DNA of 64,000 nucleotides from Christensenellaceae bacterium Phil7 (GCA_001940845.1 MSGV01000035.1:1-64000), one strand, 5' to 3'; counted from the stretch's first letter, positions 22,962-33,285 are shown. Numbers and translations are program-made. The notes: generated by a model from the sequence alone, not told the origin.

Positions 22962-24317
22962 TTAAGTTTTAGAAGATGAAGACGAAGAAGGAACAGGGTT
23001 GAGCAGTACCCATTGTGTGCCGTTAAAAACAAATAGCGCTGTCATATTGGCAATTATATCACCTGATACGATAGCAGCGTTGGTATAGCAGCTTACTATA
23101 GATGCTGCTCCGGTACCATTGACATTAAGGGTAGGACTAGATGCGGTGTTGGCATAAGTAAAACGTACTGCGACCATAGCGCCCGATTGGCGTGTAAAAT
23201 TTGCCATCGTTACGGTCTTTGCCACCGTTGCTGCCGCAGTGCTGCATGTGCCGTATCTGCCGCTCGTTGCCTGCCATTCGGGGCTTCCGTATTTGTTAAC
23301 TGTCAGCACCTTTCCAGCATCGGTTGTGGCAGGAATGTCAATTGGATTTTCAACTGATATCTCGCCGTCACTAATAACTATTCCCTTACCAGCAGTAAAA
23401 TTTGTACCCGAGCCGCTATTTTTTACATATGTATAAACGGCCTTTGCAGTCGGATACTGATTGTCTGTGGATGTACTGCCTATAGATGTGGTCTTTGTCG
23501 GCAGCGTACTATTGACAGTCGTAACAATTTCTTCCTTGTCCTCGGTAGTCCAATAATCCGTACCTCTTATAGGCGTGTGCCCATCCGCTCCCTGCGCTCC
23601 GTCCGCGCCCTTCGGGATGCCAAACTGCAAATTCACAGTTCCGGTTCCAAGGTCTAGCACATGCACGGTAGGGGAGCTCCCTGCCGATAAAGCTTGAGCA
23701 GTCGCGGCAAATGTAGGGGTTGTACCGTCCTGCCCGGCTTCGCCTCTTGAGGGCTTCCCTGTGTCGGTATCGCCGATAAACCAATTACCGTTGTCACCAA
23801 TATGTGGGGTGACAACGCCTGTGCCGCCTGTCCCACCAGTACCTACAGCGGCTAGCCTTGCCGCGAGCTTAGATATGGCAGATGATACCGTATCATTCGC
23901 TGTTATTTCTTTCCCCGTTCCTATGTTTGCATTAAATTCTGCCAACGTTGCAACGTTGGGACGCGCAAAAGCTCTTAGCTTGGCTATTGCGGTTCTCACG
24001 GAATCGCTCGGCATAATTTCATCGGGAGTTCCAACAATATTAGCATAACCCGTTAGAGGTACATCTTTTGCGCCAACCGATACATACAGCTTGTTATCCG
24101 CTCCTATCTTGCAGGGGATATTGTCAGCTGTGGTTTTTTCGCTTGCCTGAATGCCCCCGATAGTGCTTTCCGTTGCCGGTTTGATTGCATCCAGTATTGC
24201 ATTCTTTAATGTGATAACTTTTATTGTGTATGTGCCATCATTGGTAGCTATCAGTATTAAATCATCGTCATTTACTTGCATTAAAGTCCCAAAATCTATT
24301 ATCCTTTTATCCGCCAT
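22962..24317 (-). CDS. Tail fibre protein with collagen-like segment
   Basis: 451 residues. It starts MADKRIIDFGTLMQVNDDDL, a fibre anchoring domain, then paired helical repeats (SDSVRTAIAKLR / NDTVSSAISKLA). A glycine-rich hinge and a collagen-like stretch (GIPKGADGAQGADGHTP) precede a beta-rich C-terminus ending in a serine run. Typical trimeric phage fibre. Downstream of the tail hub gene. Confidence 0.75.
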   Translation of the reverse strand: MADKRIIDFGTLMQVNDDDLILIATNDGTYTIKVITLKNAILDAIKPATESTIGGIQASEKTTADNIPCKIGADNKLYVSVGAKDVPLTGYANIVGTPDEIMPSDSVRTAIAKLRAFARPNVATLAEFNANIGTGKEITANDTVSSAISKLAARLAAVGTGGTGGTGVVTPHIGDNGNWFIGDTDTGKPSRGEAGQDGTTPTFAATAQALSAGSSPTVHVLDLGTGTVNLQFGIPKGADGAQGADGHTPIRGTDYWTTEDKEEIVTTVNSTLPTKTTSIGSTSTDNQYPTAKAVYTYVKNSGSGTNFTAGKGIVISDGEISVENPIDIPATTDAGKVLTVNKYGSPEWQATSGRYGTCSTAAATVAKTVTMANFTRQSGAMVAVRFTYANTASSPTLNVNGTGAASIVSCYTNAAIVSGDIIANMTALFVFNGTQWVLLNPVPSSSSSSKT

Positions 24318-24352
24318 TTTTACGCTCCTGTGTGTTTGTACCGACTATTAGC

Positions 24353-25690
24353 TTAGTGGACTTTTTCTAGGGTATCCAACCTTTTCTTTAACACCGCTAA
24401 ATCTTGAGATACCGCATAATTAAGTCTATTGATTTCATTTTGCAATTTTATTAGCGCGGATTGAAAAGGGTACTCCTCGCTTAGTTCTTCGCTGTTAGGC
24501 GCGCTCAAGTCTGACCGGAAATTCAGCCCAAAATTTAGCCGAGTTGAGCAGATAACGCTATGCACCATGCTTCCAATCTTAACTTGGTCGCCCAGCTCCG
24601 CTGCCGGATCATACAGAGTTTTTGTAGCCGTGTAAGGCAGATACACCAAGCCTCTGAATGCCGTAAACAGATCATCGCATATGTTTTGGGAAGCATAAGG
24701 ATTGCCTTCGATAGTTAAGATAGCACCGGTTGCATCTCCCGCAGAGTAGGTGCTACCGTCATCGTTTTTTATTAAAACACCCGTTATAACAGTACGTGTT
24801 CCGACTTCTATTTGGCCGCACACTACTGGAACATTTATCAACCCGAGTGTAGCTTTAGCCCCTTCATCGGTTGCCCATATCAACCTATCATCGTCAGTAG
24901 CAGTGATGTTATTATCGTATTCATCGATTATATAGCGAGATATTGGTATGGTAGACACCGGATGGACGCCAGATATCGGTGGTAACTCCGCATTGAGCTC
25001 ACTTTGCTCATCGTAAACTATGGTATCTCCGTCGCTTGTGACTATAGATTCATAATCGTCACTAACTACATGATACGTTTCATCAGGTGCGGTTATCAGC
25101 GGGACAAGTCTTAATAAATTTTCTTCTGTTACTATCCAATTACCACCGTGACATGCACCTATTGAGCCAAGTATATCGGCCATTGTTTTTTCTTCGGGAT
25201 ATGGTATCATGTAATCTGCACCGGTGTTAATCTTTGTCCTAGGATCTATTCCTACTCCAAGTTTAAAGGCTATATCTTCAACTACAGCTTTCATGGATTT
25301 AGGCCACCCTGAATTACTTGTTGCGTATTTTTGATTAGTTTTCAGCATAGCGTCGTAGCAGCTGATTGTTATCAATCCTTCGAAGCTAGTATCTCGTTGA
25401 TCTATAAAAAACGTTCCAAATTGTAACCATTCGCTATAAGCTGTATCATTAGTTATACGTCCAAGTACCTTAACTGCACTTGCTTTAGGTATTACATCGT
25501 CAGTAAGAATTGACACCGAAAGCGTAGCAGCCGTACAGTTTCCTACGGATAGAGGCGAACGCATGAGGGATCGATCTATTTGGGGTGCTGAAATCGCCAA
25601 GTAATCTTTCGATCCAATTCTTACTTTTGTTTCCATGTGAAATCGACCTCTCGCAGCAAGTTTAATCCAAGTATCGGATCTGTGTTGCAT
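24353..25690 (-). CDS. Tail hub / prophage endopeptidase-like tail protein
   Basis: 445 residues. The N-terminal half resembles distal tail/hub proteins (ISCYDAMLKTNQKY, then YPEEKTMADILGSIGACHGGNW), as in tail-associated proteins of siphophages. It ends in a predicted coiled coil (IKLQNEINRLNYAVSQDLAV). It follows the tape measure and a distal-tail-like gene, in the standard siphophage order. Confidence 0.7.
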   Translation of the reverse strand: MQHRSDTWIKLAARGRFHMETKVRIGSKDYLAISAPQIDRSLMRSPLSVGNCTAATLSVSILTDDVIPKASAVKVLGRITNDTAYSEWLQFGTFFIDQRDTSFEGLITISCYDAMLKTNQKYATSNSGWPKSMKAVVEDIAFKLGVGIDPRTKINTGADYMIPYPEEKTMADILGSIGACHGGNWIVTEENLLRLVPLITAPDETYHVVSDDYESIVTSDGDTIVYDEQSELNAELPPISGVHPVSTIPISRYIIDEYDNNITATDDDRLIWATDEGAKATLGLINVPVVCGQIEVGTRTVITGVLIKNDDGSTYSAGDATGAILTIEGNPYASQNICDDLFTAFRGLVYLPYTATKTLYDPAAELGDQVKIGSMVHSVICSTRLNFGLNFRSDLSAPNSEELSEEYPFQSALIKLQNEINRLNYAVSQDLAVLKKRLDTLEKVH

Positions 25691-25694
25691 TTAA

Positions 25695-26072
25695 TCACCT
25701 CTCGGTCAAATTGAAAGTACAGCCATCATAAACCGTACACCCAAGACCGCGATCATAATGTTGTACTCCATATGTTAATGTGGATGTGTAATAACTTTTC
25801 GTTACGTATCTGTTAACCTTCGGACTCAGAAATGTGATTGACACATATTCTGGGTCAATGTCTTCTGCGATGGATCTCATTATAAGCTCCGGCAAACGAT
25901 TGAATTTTACAGTCCATTTGTCCTTCTGCGCGATCCTTGCACGGTACATAAGCCCGTCAAGTAGGTTACGCCCGCTGCCATTCGCATCTATGTCGTTTCT
26001 CACGGGAGATAGACCATCTTCAGCGAGGAATACAGTATAATCATGGTTTCCTATTTTGAATATCGGTTTCAT
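25695..26072 (-). CDS. Distal-tail-like protein (125 aa)
   Basis: Start at 26072 chosen for its SD inside a G9 run (GGGGGTGTACCGT). Starts MKPIFKIGNHDYTVFLAEDG, with beta-rich sequence and a KVNRYVTKSYYTSTLTYG segment similar to short distal tail proteins of Clostridia siphophages. Located between tape measure and hub genes. Confidence 0.65.
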   Translation of the reverse strand: MKPIFKIGNHDYTVFLAEDGLSPVRNDIDANGSGRNLLDGLMYRARIAQKDKWTVKFNRLPELIMRSIAEDIDPEYVSITFLSPKVNRYVTKSYYTSTLTYGVQHYDRGLGCTVYDGCTFNLTER

Positions 26073-26095
26073 ACGGTACACCCCCCCCCTTCCAG

Positions 26096-29000
26096 TTAAC
26101 CGATAAGCGGCGATCTATTCGTCATTCGTGTTTTACGATTTATTTCGCTTATGACTGTATCAGCCATAAAGTTTTTGTCGATAGACACGGTCGTTCCGCT
26201 GTATGTTTGAATGGCGTCTACTATTCGAACAGTCGCACTAGATATGGCCTGCGTAACGATTGAGACCAGCGCATCGTTAGATGCCTCTATCGATTCTCCA
26301 ATGTTGTTTGATCTGTCTAAATAGCTCTCAATCTTGTATGGAATTGTGTAACCGCCAGCTACTGCCGGGGTGCTAAAGGTAACCCGATCTGCAATTGATT
26401 GCATGCGATTAAGCAAGTCGCTAAAGCTGTTACTGATCTTGTCTGTGAAATTCATCAGTGCTGAATCCACCTCAGCTGTAGAAACAATGCCATCGGCACG
26501 ATATTCTCTATCGTTAAGCTCAGCTTCTATGGCATCCGCAATGTTGGATACGCTCTTTAATATAGTCGGTGCGGAATTTTCAAATCCTACGCCAATACCG
26601 AATCCCATGTTTAAGCCCACTTCGTCCCGAAAAACAGTTGACGGGGAATGGATACCCAAAAGTCCCTTGATCCATTTTAGCAAGTTACTTGCTAGCTTTC
26701 CTACGCTGTCTTTAAGCTTTCCCCATGCATCTTCGATACCCTTTTTGATCCCATTAACCACATTGGTACCGATATTAAGCCAACCTTTATCAGCGATTGT
26801 GCTTTTAATTTTATCCCACTTCGCAGATGCATTTGATTTTATATCGCTCCATGCAGCAGACAGTTCGGATTTGATACCACTCCATGTAGTAGAAGTGAAG
26901 GACTTGATATTGTTCCAACCGGTAGAAACAGTGGTTTTCAGGTTGTTCCATGTGGTAGAAGCAGTCGTCTTGATCCCATTCCATGCGGTAGATAATCCAG
27001 ATTTAATGCTGCTCCACGTGGACGACGTAAAGGACTTGATCCCGTTCCATGCGGACGAAACGGTAGAGCTCATTCCGTTCCAAACATTAGAAGCCAGCGA
27101 TTTGACGCCACTCCATACCGTAGACAACCCGGACTTAATGCCGTTCCAAATCGTTGTAGTAAAGCTCTTGATACCCTCCCACGCGGACTTGATAACGCTG
27201 ATAATACCGTCAAGCGCATTGGAGAAAAATTCAACGATAGATTCCCATGCTGCTTTAATGCCATTCCACAGGCCTTCAATGATGTACCCGCCCATTTCGG
27301 CCATTTTTGTTGACGGAGAAGCAATACCAAAGGCGCTTTTGAAGCCACTGATAAACGGATTCCAGATATTTTCAACAATCCAGTTGCCCACATTTGCAAG
27401 AGCGTTCTTGATGCCGTTCCACAGGCCTTCAATGACGTTACCGCCCGCTTCTTCAATGTAAGTGACGAAATAGGACTTTGTGCTTTCCCAGCCCTGCTTC
27501 AGGAGGTTCCAAAAATCAGTAGCGAGTGCCACGACAAGGGACGTTGCGCCGCCGATAACTGCGCCGATCAGTTCAAATGCGAGGGAAACAATCTGCCCCC
27601 AATCAATGTTTGTTACAACATTCTTAACGGAGTTGAAAATATCGTGACCGAGCTTTGCCCAATCAATATTTTCTGCGAGGCCCGTGAGGGCGCTGAGAGC
27701 GCCGACAACCGTGTTGCTGATAAGTGTTGCAAGGTCGCCTATGATACCAGCCCAATCAATTCCGTTGATAAAACTGGCTACCTGCTTGCCCAAACCGCGC
27801 CAATCGAAGTTGACAATACCGGCGTTTAGGCTTTGCAGTACGGTTCTCATGCCCGTAGACAGGGCGGTTCCTATCTTGCCGAAATCAATAGCATTTATGA
27901 ATTTGCTGATTGCTGCGGAGAGTTCACCGGTGCAACCAACCCAATCAGCCGCATTGATAGCGCCCATGATAAAGTCATAAATAGCTTTCCCAAATTCTGC
28001 GCCGTCAAGTGTTTCAAAGAAGCCGGTCAAGCCCTTGAGTAAAATTGCCAGCTTTGCGGTCAGGATCACGCCCAAATTTCCCCAATCAACGCTTGTAATG
28101 ACGTTATTGAGTAAGGTTGCAAGGTCAGAGCCGAGCGCTTTCCAATCAAACTTCTGGATGAAGGTTGCAAGGAATGTGAGCGCACCGTTCAGGTAATACC
28201 CGATTTTCTGGCCGATGCCCGCCCAATCAACGGATGCGATCATGCCGCTAAGCTGATCCGCAAGGGCGGCCGCCGCTGCGGCCCAATCTCCGGCTTTTAG
28301 CTGCTCCACCATGAGCTTTGCCCAATCAGGGAGGGTAACGTCGGGCAATTCAGCACCTACGTCACTGCTGCCACCTCCATCGCCGCCACCAGAGCTGTTA
28401 TCACTCAGGATATTCAGCTCATCGAAAGATGCAAGCTGACGCTTCAGCTCTTTTGCCGCACCGCCAGCGGCCCCACCAGCCTTATTGATGGCCTTTGTTG
28501 CGCTGCCGCCAAACACCCCGAACAGCTTCAGGAACGATGTGACATAGGCCACAGCTTGCGCGACGAGGTTAATCAGGCGCGTTATAATCGGCCCCAGCAG
28601 GTTTCCAATTCCAGACCAGCAGGCAGACAAGGTATTTGAAAGAGCCTGATTTTCGGCCATGTATGCGCTCACAGCTTTGCGCAAAAGCGCATACACGCCC
28701 CTTGCGCCAAGCAGACTGATCGCGAATTTCTTTGCACCGGAAATAAGCCCGCCAAACTGCTTGTTCATGGACTTCCCGTGAAAGACCATTTTCGCCATGT
28801 GGGTTGCTGCGGATTTAATACCGGACACCAGCGCACCCGCTGCCGATTTTGCAGCGGCACCAATACCGGATGCCACGCGCCTTGCAGCAGAAGCAAGACG
28901 GCGCATAAGTCCCTCAGATTGACTCGTGCCGTCGCGCATTTCGGCAAGTCTTGCGCTTGCCGCCGACAATGTAGCCTCCATCTGTGCATACTGCGACGTG

Positions 29001-29731
29001 TCAAAGCCCATCGTGAAGGCGCTGCCGGAGGATTCCATTTCACGGGCTTCAGCGGAATACTCAGCCAGCTTTTGACGGGCAAGCTGAATATCATACTGAA
29101 GGTTTTTCCACGCACTGGAATTCTGCTTTACGCCAGTGCCTTCCATTTTCGCCTGCCGATCATAGAGCTTGATCAGTTCATTGTTGGCTTTGGCAATTTC
29201 AGTAGTCAGCCATTGGTAATCTTCAGTTGGGATTTTTGTTTGCCCTGCCGCTTCAAGTCGTTGCTGAAGTTCAGCAATCTTGTTTTCGAGGGCGGTAGCC
29301 TTTCCGTCGAAGGTAGCCATAGAACTTTCGCCGCCAGACATTGCCTTTTGGAAGGTAGGCTCAAGGCGTTCAACGCTGGTATTCACGGCGTCAATCTGCC
29401 TCTGAAGGTCAGACGCCTTTTGCGTTGTGCCACCTAAGTTTGTATGCGGTGTAACCGGTTCAGCCGTGGTGCCGTTCCTCCGAAGCTCTTCCATAGCAGC
29501 TTCAAGCTCTTGCACCTGAGCTTCAAGGGCGGCAACCTTTGTTTCCGCGCTGCTGGTATCAACCTCTGGCGTAAGCGGCTTTGTGAACAGCTCTTTCAAG
29601 GTAGTTCCGAGGTTTTTTACTTCCTCAGACAGTGACTTGATAGCCGCCAGCAATTCAGAGCTGCCAGCTTTGAAACCGTCAGAGTTCAGTTCAGTATCAA
29701 TAATGATAGAGCCGTCAGCCTGTCCTGCCAT
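26096..29731 (-). CDS. Tail tape measure protein
   Basis: 1211 residues, the longest gene, in the expected place between the tail chaperones and tail tip. N-terminal coiled coil (about 1-230), hydrophobic segments (about 290-410), tandem DW-x2-LG-type repeats (about 450-700), then a run of roughly 11-residue W-x2-IKS repeats (about 830-960). Both repeat families suggest growth by internal duplication, which would tune tail length. Its length predicts a long non-contractile siphophage-type tail. Confidence 0.9.
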   Translation of the reverse strand: MAGQADGSIIIDTELNSDGFKAGSSELLAAIKSLSEEVKNLGTTLKELFTKPLTPEVDTSSAETKVAALEAQVQELEAAMEELRRNGTTAEPVTPHTNLGGTTQKASDLQRQIDAVNTSVERLEPTFQKAMSGGESSMATFDGKATALENKIAELQQRLEAAGQTKIPTEDYQWLTTEIAKANNELIKLYDRQAKMEGTGVKQNSSAWKNLQYDIQLARQKLAEYSAEAREMESSGSAFTMGFDTSQYAQMEATLSAASARLAEMRDGTSQSEGLMRRLASAARRVASGIGAAAKSAAGALVSGIKSAATHMAKMVFHGKSMNKQFGGLISGAKKFAISLLGARGVYALLRKAVSAYMAENQALSNTLSACWSGIGNLLGPIITRLINLVAQAVAYVTSFLKLFGVFGGSATKAINKAGGAAGGAAKELKRQLASFDELNILSDNSSGGGDGGGSSDVGAELPDVTLPDWAKLMVEQLKAGDWAAAAAALADQLSGMIASVDWAGIGQKIGYYLNGALTFLATFIQKFDWKALGSDLATLLNNVITSVDWGNLGVILTAKLAILLKGLTGFFETLDGAEFGKAIYDFIMGAINAADWVGCTGELSAAISKFINAIDFGKIGTALSTGMRTVLQSLNAGIVNFDWRGLGKQVASFINGIDWAGIIGDLATLISNTVVGALSALTGLAENIDWAKLGHDIFNSVKNVVTNIDWGQIVSLAFELIGAVIGGATSLVVALATDFWNLLKQGWESTKSYFVTYIEEAGGNVIEGLWNGIKNALANVGNWIVENIWNPFISGFKSAFGIASPSTKMAEMGGYIIEGLWNGIKAAWESIVEFFSNALDGIISVIKSAWEGIKSFTTTIWNGIKSGLSTVWSGVKSLASNVWNGMSSTVSSAWNGIKSFTSSTWSSIKSGLSTAWNGIKTTASTTWNNLKTTVSTGWNNIKSFTSTTWSGIKSELSAAWSDIKSNASAKWDKIKSTIADKGWLNIGTNVVNGIKKGIEDAWGKLKDSVGKLASNLLKWIKGLLGIHSPSTVFRDEVGLNMGFGIGVGFENSAPTILKSVSNIADAIEAELNDREYRADGIVSTAEVDSALMNFTDKISNSFSDLLNRMQSIADRVTFSTPAVAGGYTIPYKIESYLDRSNNIGESIEASNDALVSIVTQAISSATVRIVDAIQTYSGTTVSIDKNFMADTVISEINRKTRMTNRSPLIG

Positions 29732-29747
29732 TTAATCACCTTCCTTC

Positions 29748-30320
29748 TTATCCGAGTAGCGCGTTAAGCCTATCCTTTTCTGCTTGCTCTTCTTCGGAGA
29801 GCTTTTCTTTCAGGGCGCAGATACCCTTGTTGGAATTCCAGAATTCCAGTTCCCATTTCTCAAGTTTTTTGCCCTTTGCCTTTTTCAGGCGAATACTCAG
29901 CACGTTAGAAAACACGCCCTCTGAGATTTCCATGTAGTAACCCATAAAGGTCCACCAGTGGATATACTCAGCAGAGCGTGTTTCACAGCCCGCAACTTTA
30001 TTGATAGCGGGAAACATGATTGCTTCGTCTTGCTCCCAATCCATCACACGGGGGGATTTTTTTGCCCCTTCCTCATCAGTGTCAGGGTCAACGCCGTTGT
30101 CAATGAAGCGCAAGGCAGCTTTGAAGGCTGCCTCATAGTCGCTTTTCGGGATAGCGTCAAAATCCTCATAGAACACGAAAAGACACACATATACCTTTTC
30201 ATTGTCCTCAAGCTCAGGATCATTGAAAGCCACAACGATTTTGAGAATATCCCGAAAGTCAGTGCGAACAACATATTCAGTACCGTTCACATTGACGCTC
30301 CGGGGCAGCTCACCAATCAT
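29748..30320 (-). CDS. Gp15-like tail assembly protein
   Basis: 190 residues, starting MIGELPRSVNVNGTEYVVRT, with WWTFMGYYMEI and a Lys/Glu-rich C-terminus. This matches the phage Gp15 family that follows the tail chaperone gene. It overlaps the upstream stop by one base (TAATG). It probably acts as the second tail assembly chaperone that loads the tape measure. Confidence 0.75.
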   Translation of the reverse strand: MIGELPRSVNVNGTEYVVRTDFRDILKIVVAFNDPELEDNEKVYVCLFVFYEDFDAIPKSDYEAAFKAALRFIDNGVDPDTDEEGAKKSPRVMDWEQDEAIMFPAINKVAGCETRSAEYIHWWTFMGYYMEISEGVFSNVLSIRLKKAKGKKLEKWELEFWNSNKGICALKEKLSEEEQAEKDRLNALLG

Positions 30321-30835
30321 TATTTCTTACCATCCTTATGCTTGCCGGTACGTGCTGCATAACCGTGGGTATAGCGCTCAACACGGTTGCTGACCCTCTT
30401 AACCTCACGGGCAAACTGCTGGGAGATATACGCACCAACAGCGGTCAGAGCATTTTCACAGTAGAAATGGCCGTTCACGGGAGAGAAGGGGTGCGTCTTG
30501 CCAAAGAACGCTTCAGCCATGTTGCCGCCAAAGAGCTTGTCACAGGCTGCATAAAGAAGCTGTTCAGCCTCCTTCAGAGCCGCATACTCAGCTTCGTTCT
30601 TTTCATCTACGGTACCATCAGCCTTGATATTAACACTCTCAAGCGGTGCAGTAATCTTGTCAAAATCGTTTGCAAGCGCATTGAAACGGTCAATAATGCC
30701 GATGTCGGTAGGCCGGAAGTAGAATACTCCGATTTCCTCACCTTGTTTGTTTCGGATAGGCACCTTAACGCTGCCGTCGTCAACGATAATATCCATACCG
30801 TTGCAATTCTGCTGAATAACTCTGTTTTCTTCCAT
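30320..30835 (-). CDS. Tail assembly chaperone
   Basis: 171 residues, mainly helical and acidic (DEKNEAEYAALKEAEQLLYA), with a basic tail (HGYAARTGKHKDGKK). Placed between the major tail protein and the Gp15-like gene, as first-frame tail chaperones are. No obvious slippery frameshift site joins it to the next gene; they overlap by TAATG instead. Confidence 0.65.
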   Translation of the reverse strand: MEENRVIQQNCNGMDIIVDDGSVKVPIRNKQGEEIGVFYFRPTDIGIIDRFNALANDFDKITAPLESVNIKADGTVDEKNEAEYAALKEAEQLLYAACDKLFGGNMAEAFFGKTHPFSPVNGHFYCENALTAVGAYISQQFAREVKRVSNRVERYTHGYAARTGKHKDGKK

Positions 30836-30903
30836 GTGTTTAGCCTCCTGCTATAAAAATTGAGAGCGGCCCTATACTGAGTACAAGACCGTCCTTTGTC
30901 GAT

Positions 30904-31398
30904 TTACTGCTTGTCTGCGGCAGCAGATGGCGTGAATTTCTTGGTGGCGGTGTCCCAATCACCCTTTACTCGGTTGCCCGCATTGTAAACGGAGAAGGGA
31001 ATCTGAACGCCAGAGGTGTCACCACCAACAGAGTTCGGGATCAGCCACACATCTTCGCGGTAGGCCCACGCAACCGTACCGTCAGCATTGAGCAGCACGT
31101 CAACTTTCGTGGTAACGCAGTCGTCGCCGGTTTTGCGCTCATTCGCAATTTCAGCCAGGGCCTCAAACAGAGGATCGCCGGTGTATGCGTAGTATGGATC
31201 AACCTCAGACTGGACTTCGTAGCCGTTGTGCTGAACGTTCTGCTCACCGAGGATATTTTTGTTAATTTCGACGTCGGGGTTAAGCTCCTCGACGTACTCT
31301 TCCAGGTCCTTACCAAGGCGCACGTAATTGGGAGAATTAGCACCTCCGAAAGCGGCGTCAATGTAGTGCGCAAGATACTTACGCTCGATTTTAGGCAT
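30904..31398 (-). CDS. Major tail (tube) protein
   Basis: 164 residues. MPKIERKYLAHYIDAAFGG opening and a beta-rich body (TTKVDVLLNADGTVAWAYRE). Position after the tail-terminator-like gene and before the chaperones fits the tube protein that polymerises around the tape measure. Confidence 0.75.
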   Translation of the reverse strand: MPKIERKYLAHYIDAAFGGANSPNYVRLGKDLEEYVEELNPDVEINKNILGEQNVQHNGYEVQSEVDPYYAYTGDPLFEALAEIANERKTGDDCVTTKVDVLLNADGTVAWAYREDVWLIPNSVGGDTSGVQIPFSVYNAGNRVKGDWDTATKKFTPSAAADKQ

Positions 31399-31410
31399 AA
31401 TTTCAGCTCC

Positions 31411-31911
31411 TTATCTGTCAAATTCGTTGTCGTAAATCAGCCGCACCGCAATAATCCAGTCCTCAATGCCGTCCTGATAGGCGGCGTTGATATAAGCCGG
31501 ACTTGTGCGGCTGACAGATTTAATGATTCGGTTGCCCGAGGACAGTGCCGGATATTCCACAAGGCGGTGTTCTTTACCGCCCAGCGTTACGGGCTGACGC
31601 TCAAGCCATTTGCCCAGCACATCAAGAAATTCTTTGATACGCAGGCGTTGCGCTTCGCTTTTGGGCGCAGCGCGGTATACCACGCTGAATGGGTACTGAC
31701 ACACTTGACGGACATGACCTGTCACGTCCTCCGTGTCGCTCTGAAGGGCTGCGCCAGTGGTCGGGAAAAAACCAATACCGGACGATTCAGACAGCGTGGC
31801 AAATAGGATATTCTGTTTTTCTGACAGGCCGGGAAAGCGATTGAGCAGCGCCAGAAGCACCGTACTAACCGCTTCAGAGCCGTCCACGTCAATGACCGTC
31901 TTTGCTGGCAT
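31411..31911 (-). CDS. Minor capsid / tail terminator protein
   Basis: 166 residues, starting MPAKTVIDVDGSEAVSTVLL. A domain of the Minor_capsid_3/tail-terminator type is suggested by order (head closure, minor capsid, this gene, tube) and by the strand pattern near GFFPTTGAALQSDTEDVTGH. Likely caps the tail tube at the head joint. Confidence 0.6.
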   Translation of the reverse strand: MPAKTVIDVDGSEAVSTVLLALLNRFPGLSEKQNILFATLSESSGIGFFPTTGAALQSDTEDVTGHVRQVCQYPFSVVYRAAPKSEAQRLRIKEFLDVLGKWLERQPVTLGGKEHRLVEYPALSSGNRIIKSVSRTSPAYINAAYQDGIEDWIIAVRLIYDNEFDR

Positions 31912-31913
31912 GA

Positions 31914-32372
31914 TTACTTACCTCCTAAAATTTCCTTTACGCCGTCAATCCAGAATTGCTTGTGCTTTTCCTTTGCGTGTTTAAACCACTTTGGAACAGC
32001 CTGCGGATTTGAAAACGTAAGCGGCCTGCCGGTGGGTACCAGCTTTGCACCCTTCTTGAATCGAAGAACATATTCACCGGGTCCCGTTGGGATTTTGCGC
32101 GGCCCTTTACCGGTTACGGAATCAACCATAACTTTGCCGCCGTACAGATACCGCGCATAGGGGCCGGGGAAAACAACCTTTTTGCCGTTATCCTCCGTGT
32201 GGGAACGCTGCTGAAGGCTGCCGGTCAAATGGGGCATACATGCCTTGCAATCCTCAAGAACACGATCCCCTAACCATTGCTGCGCCTTTTTGGTTCTTTC
32301 TTCATAGACGCGAAGGTAAACCGTAACGTGTACGCTGCCGTTGTCGTAAGAGATATTCGGGAGGTCAGACAT
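31914..32372 (-). CDS. Minor capsid protein 2-type (HK97 gp10-like)
   Basis: 152 residues. LEDCKACMPHLTGSLQQRSH and GPYARYLYGGKVMVDSVTGK match the gp10-like/minor capsid family found between head closure and tail terminator genes. Abuts both neighbours. Role in head-tail joining. Confidence 0.75.
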   Translation of the reverse strand: MSDLPNISYDNGSVHVTVYLRVYEERTKKAQQWLGDRVLEDCKACMPHLTGSLQQRSHTEDNGKKVVFPGPYARYLYGGKVMVDSVTGKGPRKIPTGPGEYVLRFKKGAKLVPTGRPLTFSNPQAVPKWFKHAKEKHKQFWIDGVKEILGGK

Positions 32373-32807
32373 TTATCTACCCCCGATCTCAAAATGCGGC
32401 AAGAGGCCATAGAAGACCGCTGAGCTTATCATATAAATGCCGTCATGCTCATCATTCAAAGCGTGGTATAGGCCTTCCTCATACCAATCATCGTTGACGG
32501 GAGTCAAATCAGGCCAAGCGCCGCTGTAAATGAAGTCGCTCTCAGGCGTGAACGTGATACGCTGGCCGGGATCTGGGCACTTGGCGTACTCCTTCGGCTC
32601 GGTGTAGCTCTTGTCCCCGTCGCTGGTTGCAATCACCCTTGCTGCCGTACAGTGTACGATAATATCAACGCCGTCTACGTTGTTCATTCCGTCCGGTGTA
32701 TGGCTACTGGATTTTGCGGCCAGAAGGTCAGCGCCGGTGATGATTGAAGGGTACCAAAAGCCACTTGTCCTGTGAAAATTAAAGACCGTGATTGTGTCTT
32801 GGTACAC
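32373..32807 (-). CDS. Head closure protein
   Basis: 144 residues, starting at a GTG (GGAGGTGTGAAGC upstream): MYQDTITVFNFHRTSG. Beta-rich, position two after the capsid. Fits head-closure/stopper proteins. Overlaps the connector gene by 29 bases. Confidence 0.62.
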   Translation of the reverse strand: MYQDTITVFNFHRTSGFWYPSIITGADLLAAKSSSHTPDGMNNVDGVDIIVHCTAARVIATSDGDKSYTEPKEYAKCPDPGQRITFTPESDFIYSGAWPDLTPVNDDWYEEGLYHALNDEHDGIYMISSAVFYGLLPHFEIGGR

Positions 32808-33273
32808 GCTTCACACCTCCCGCATAGAGCAAATTCACACCGTATGCGTCCGGGATGTTCGCAATGTACTTCACGGCAATGTTGTTCAGTAAATTTGTCT
32901 GCGCCTCTGCGCTTGCGGCAGCAGCGGCGTACACGGAAGAGCCGGTGGCGTTTCCTCCCGATGCAAAAGAAATGGATTCTCTGCCGGAGGAAATAGACGC
33001 CACGGCTCCCCGATATGTGCCGTCCTCTGCTTTTTGCGCTGACGCGGCCTTCTGCTGCATTTCGATGTAATATAGGGCTTCGGCAATGGCGCAGACAGCC
33101 TTTTTGACCTTTGTGGAATGTGCTTCTTGGGCAGGAAACGCAAAGGTGAGCCGTCCAAATGTCAGTGCATCAATGTAATCGCTTGCGCATTCAAGCCATT
33201 TTGCCGCACTCTCTGAATCTAGGGTATCGCCGTAAAACGTATCAACATAAAATGCGTAGTCCGTATATGCCAT
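32779..33273 (-). CDS. Head-tail connector protein
   Basis: 164 residues, helical, starting MAYTDYAFYVDTFYGDTLDS with SAAKWLECASDYIDALTFGR. This helix pattern and its place directly after the capsid genes match gp6-like DNA-packaging/adaptor proteins that sit under the portal. Confidence 0.7.
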   Translation of the reverse strand: MAYTDYAFYVDTFYGDTLDSESAAKWLECASDYIDALTFGRLTFAFPAQEAHSTKVKKAVCAIAEALYYIEMQQKAASAQKAEDGTYRGAVASISSGRESISFASGGNATGSSVYAAAAASAEAQTNLLNNIAVKYIANIPDAYGVNLLYAGGVKRVPRHNHGL

Positions 33274-33285
33274 ATAAACGTGTCC

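Noticed and set aside
26081..26089. C9 run before the distal tail gene as a frameshift site
   Set aside because: It lies between the tape measure stop and the next start, so no coding frame crosses it.
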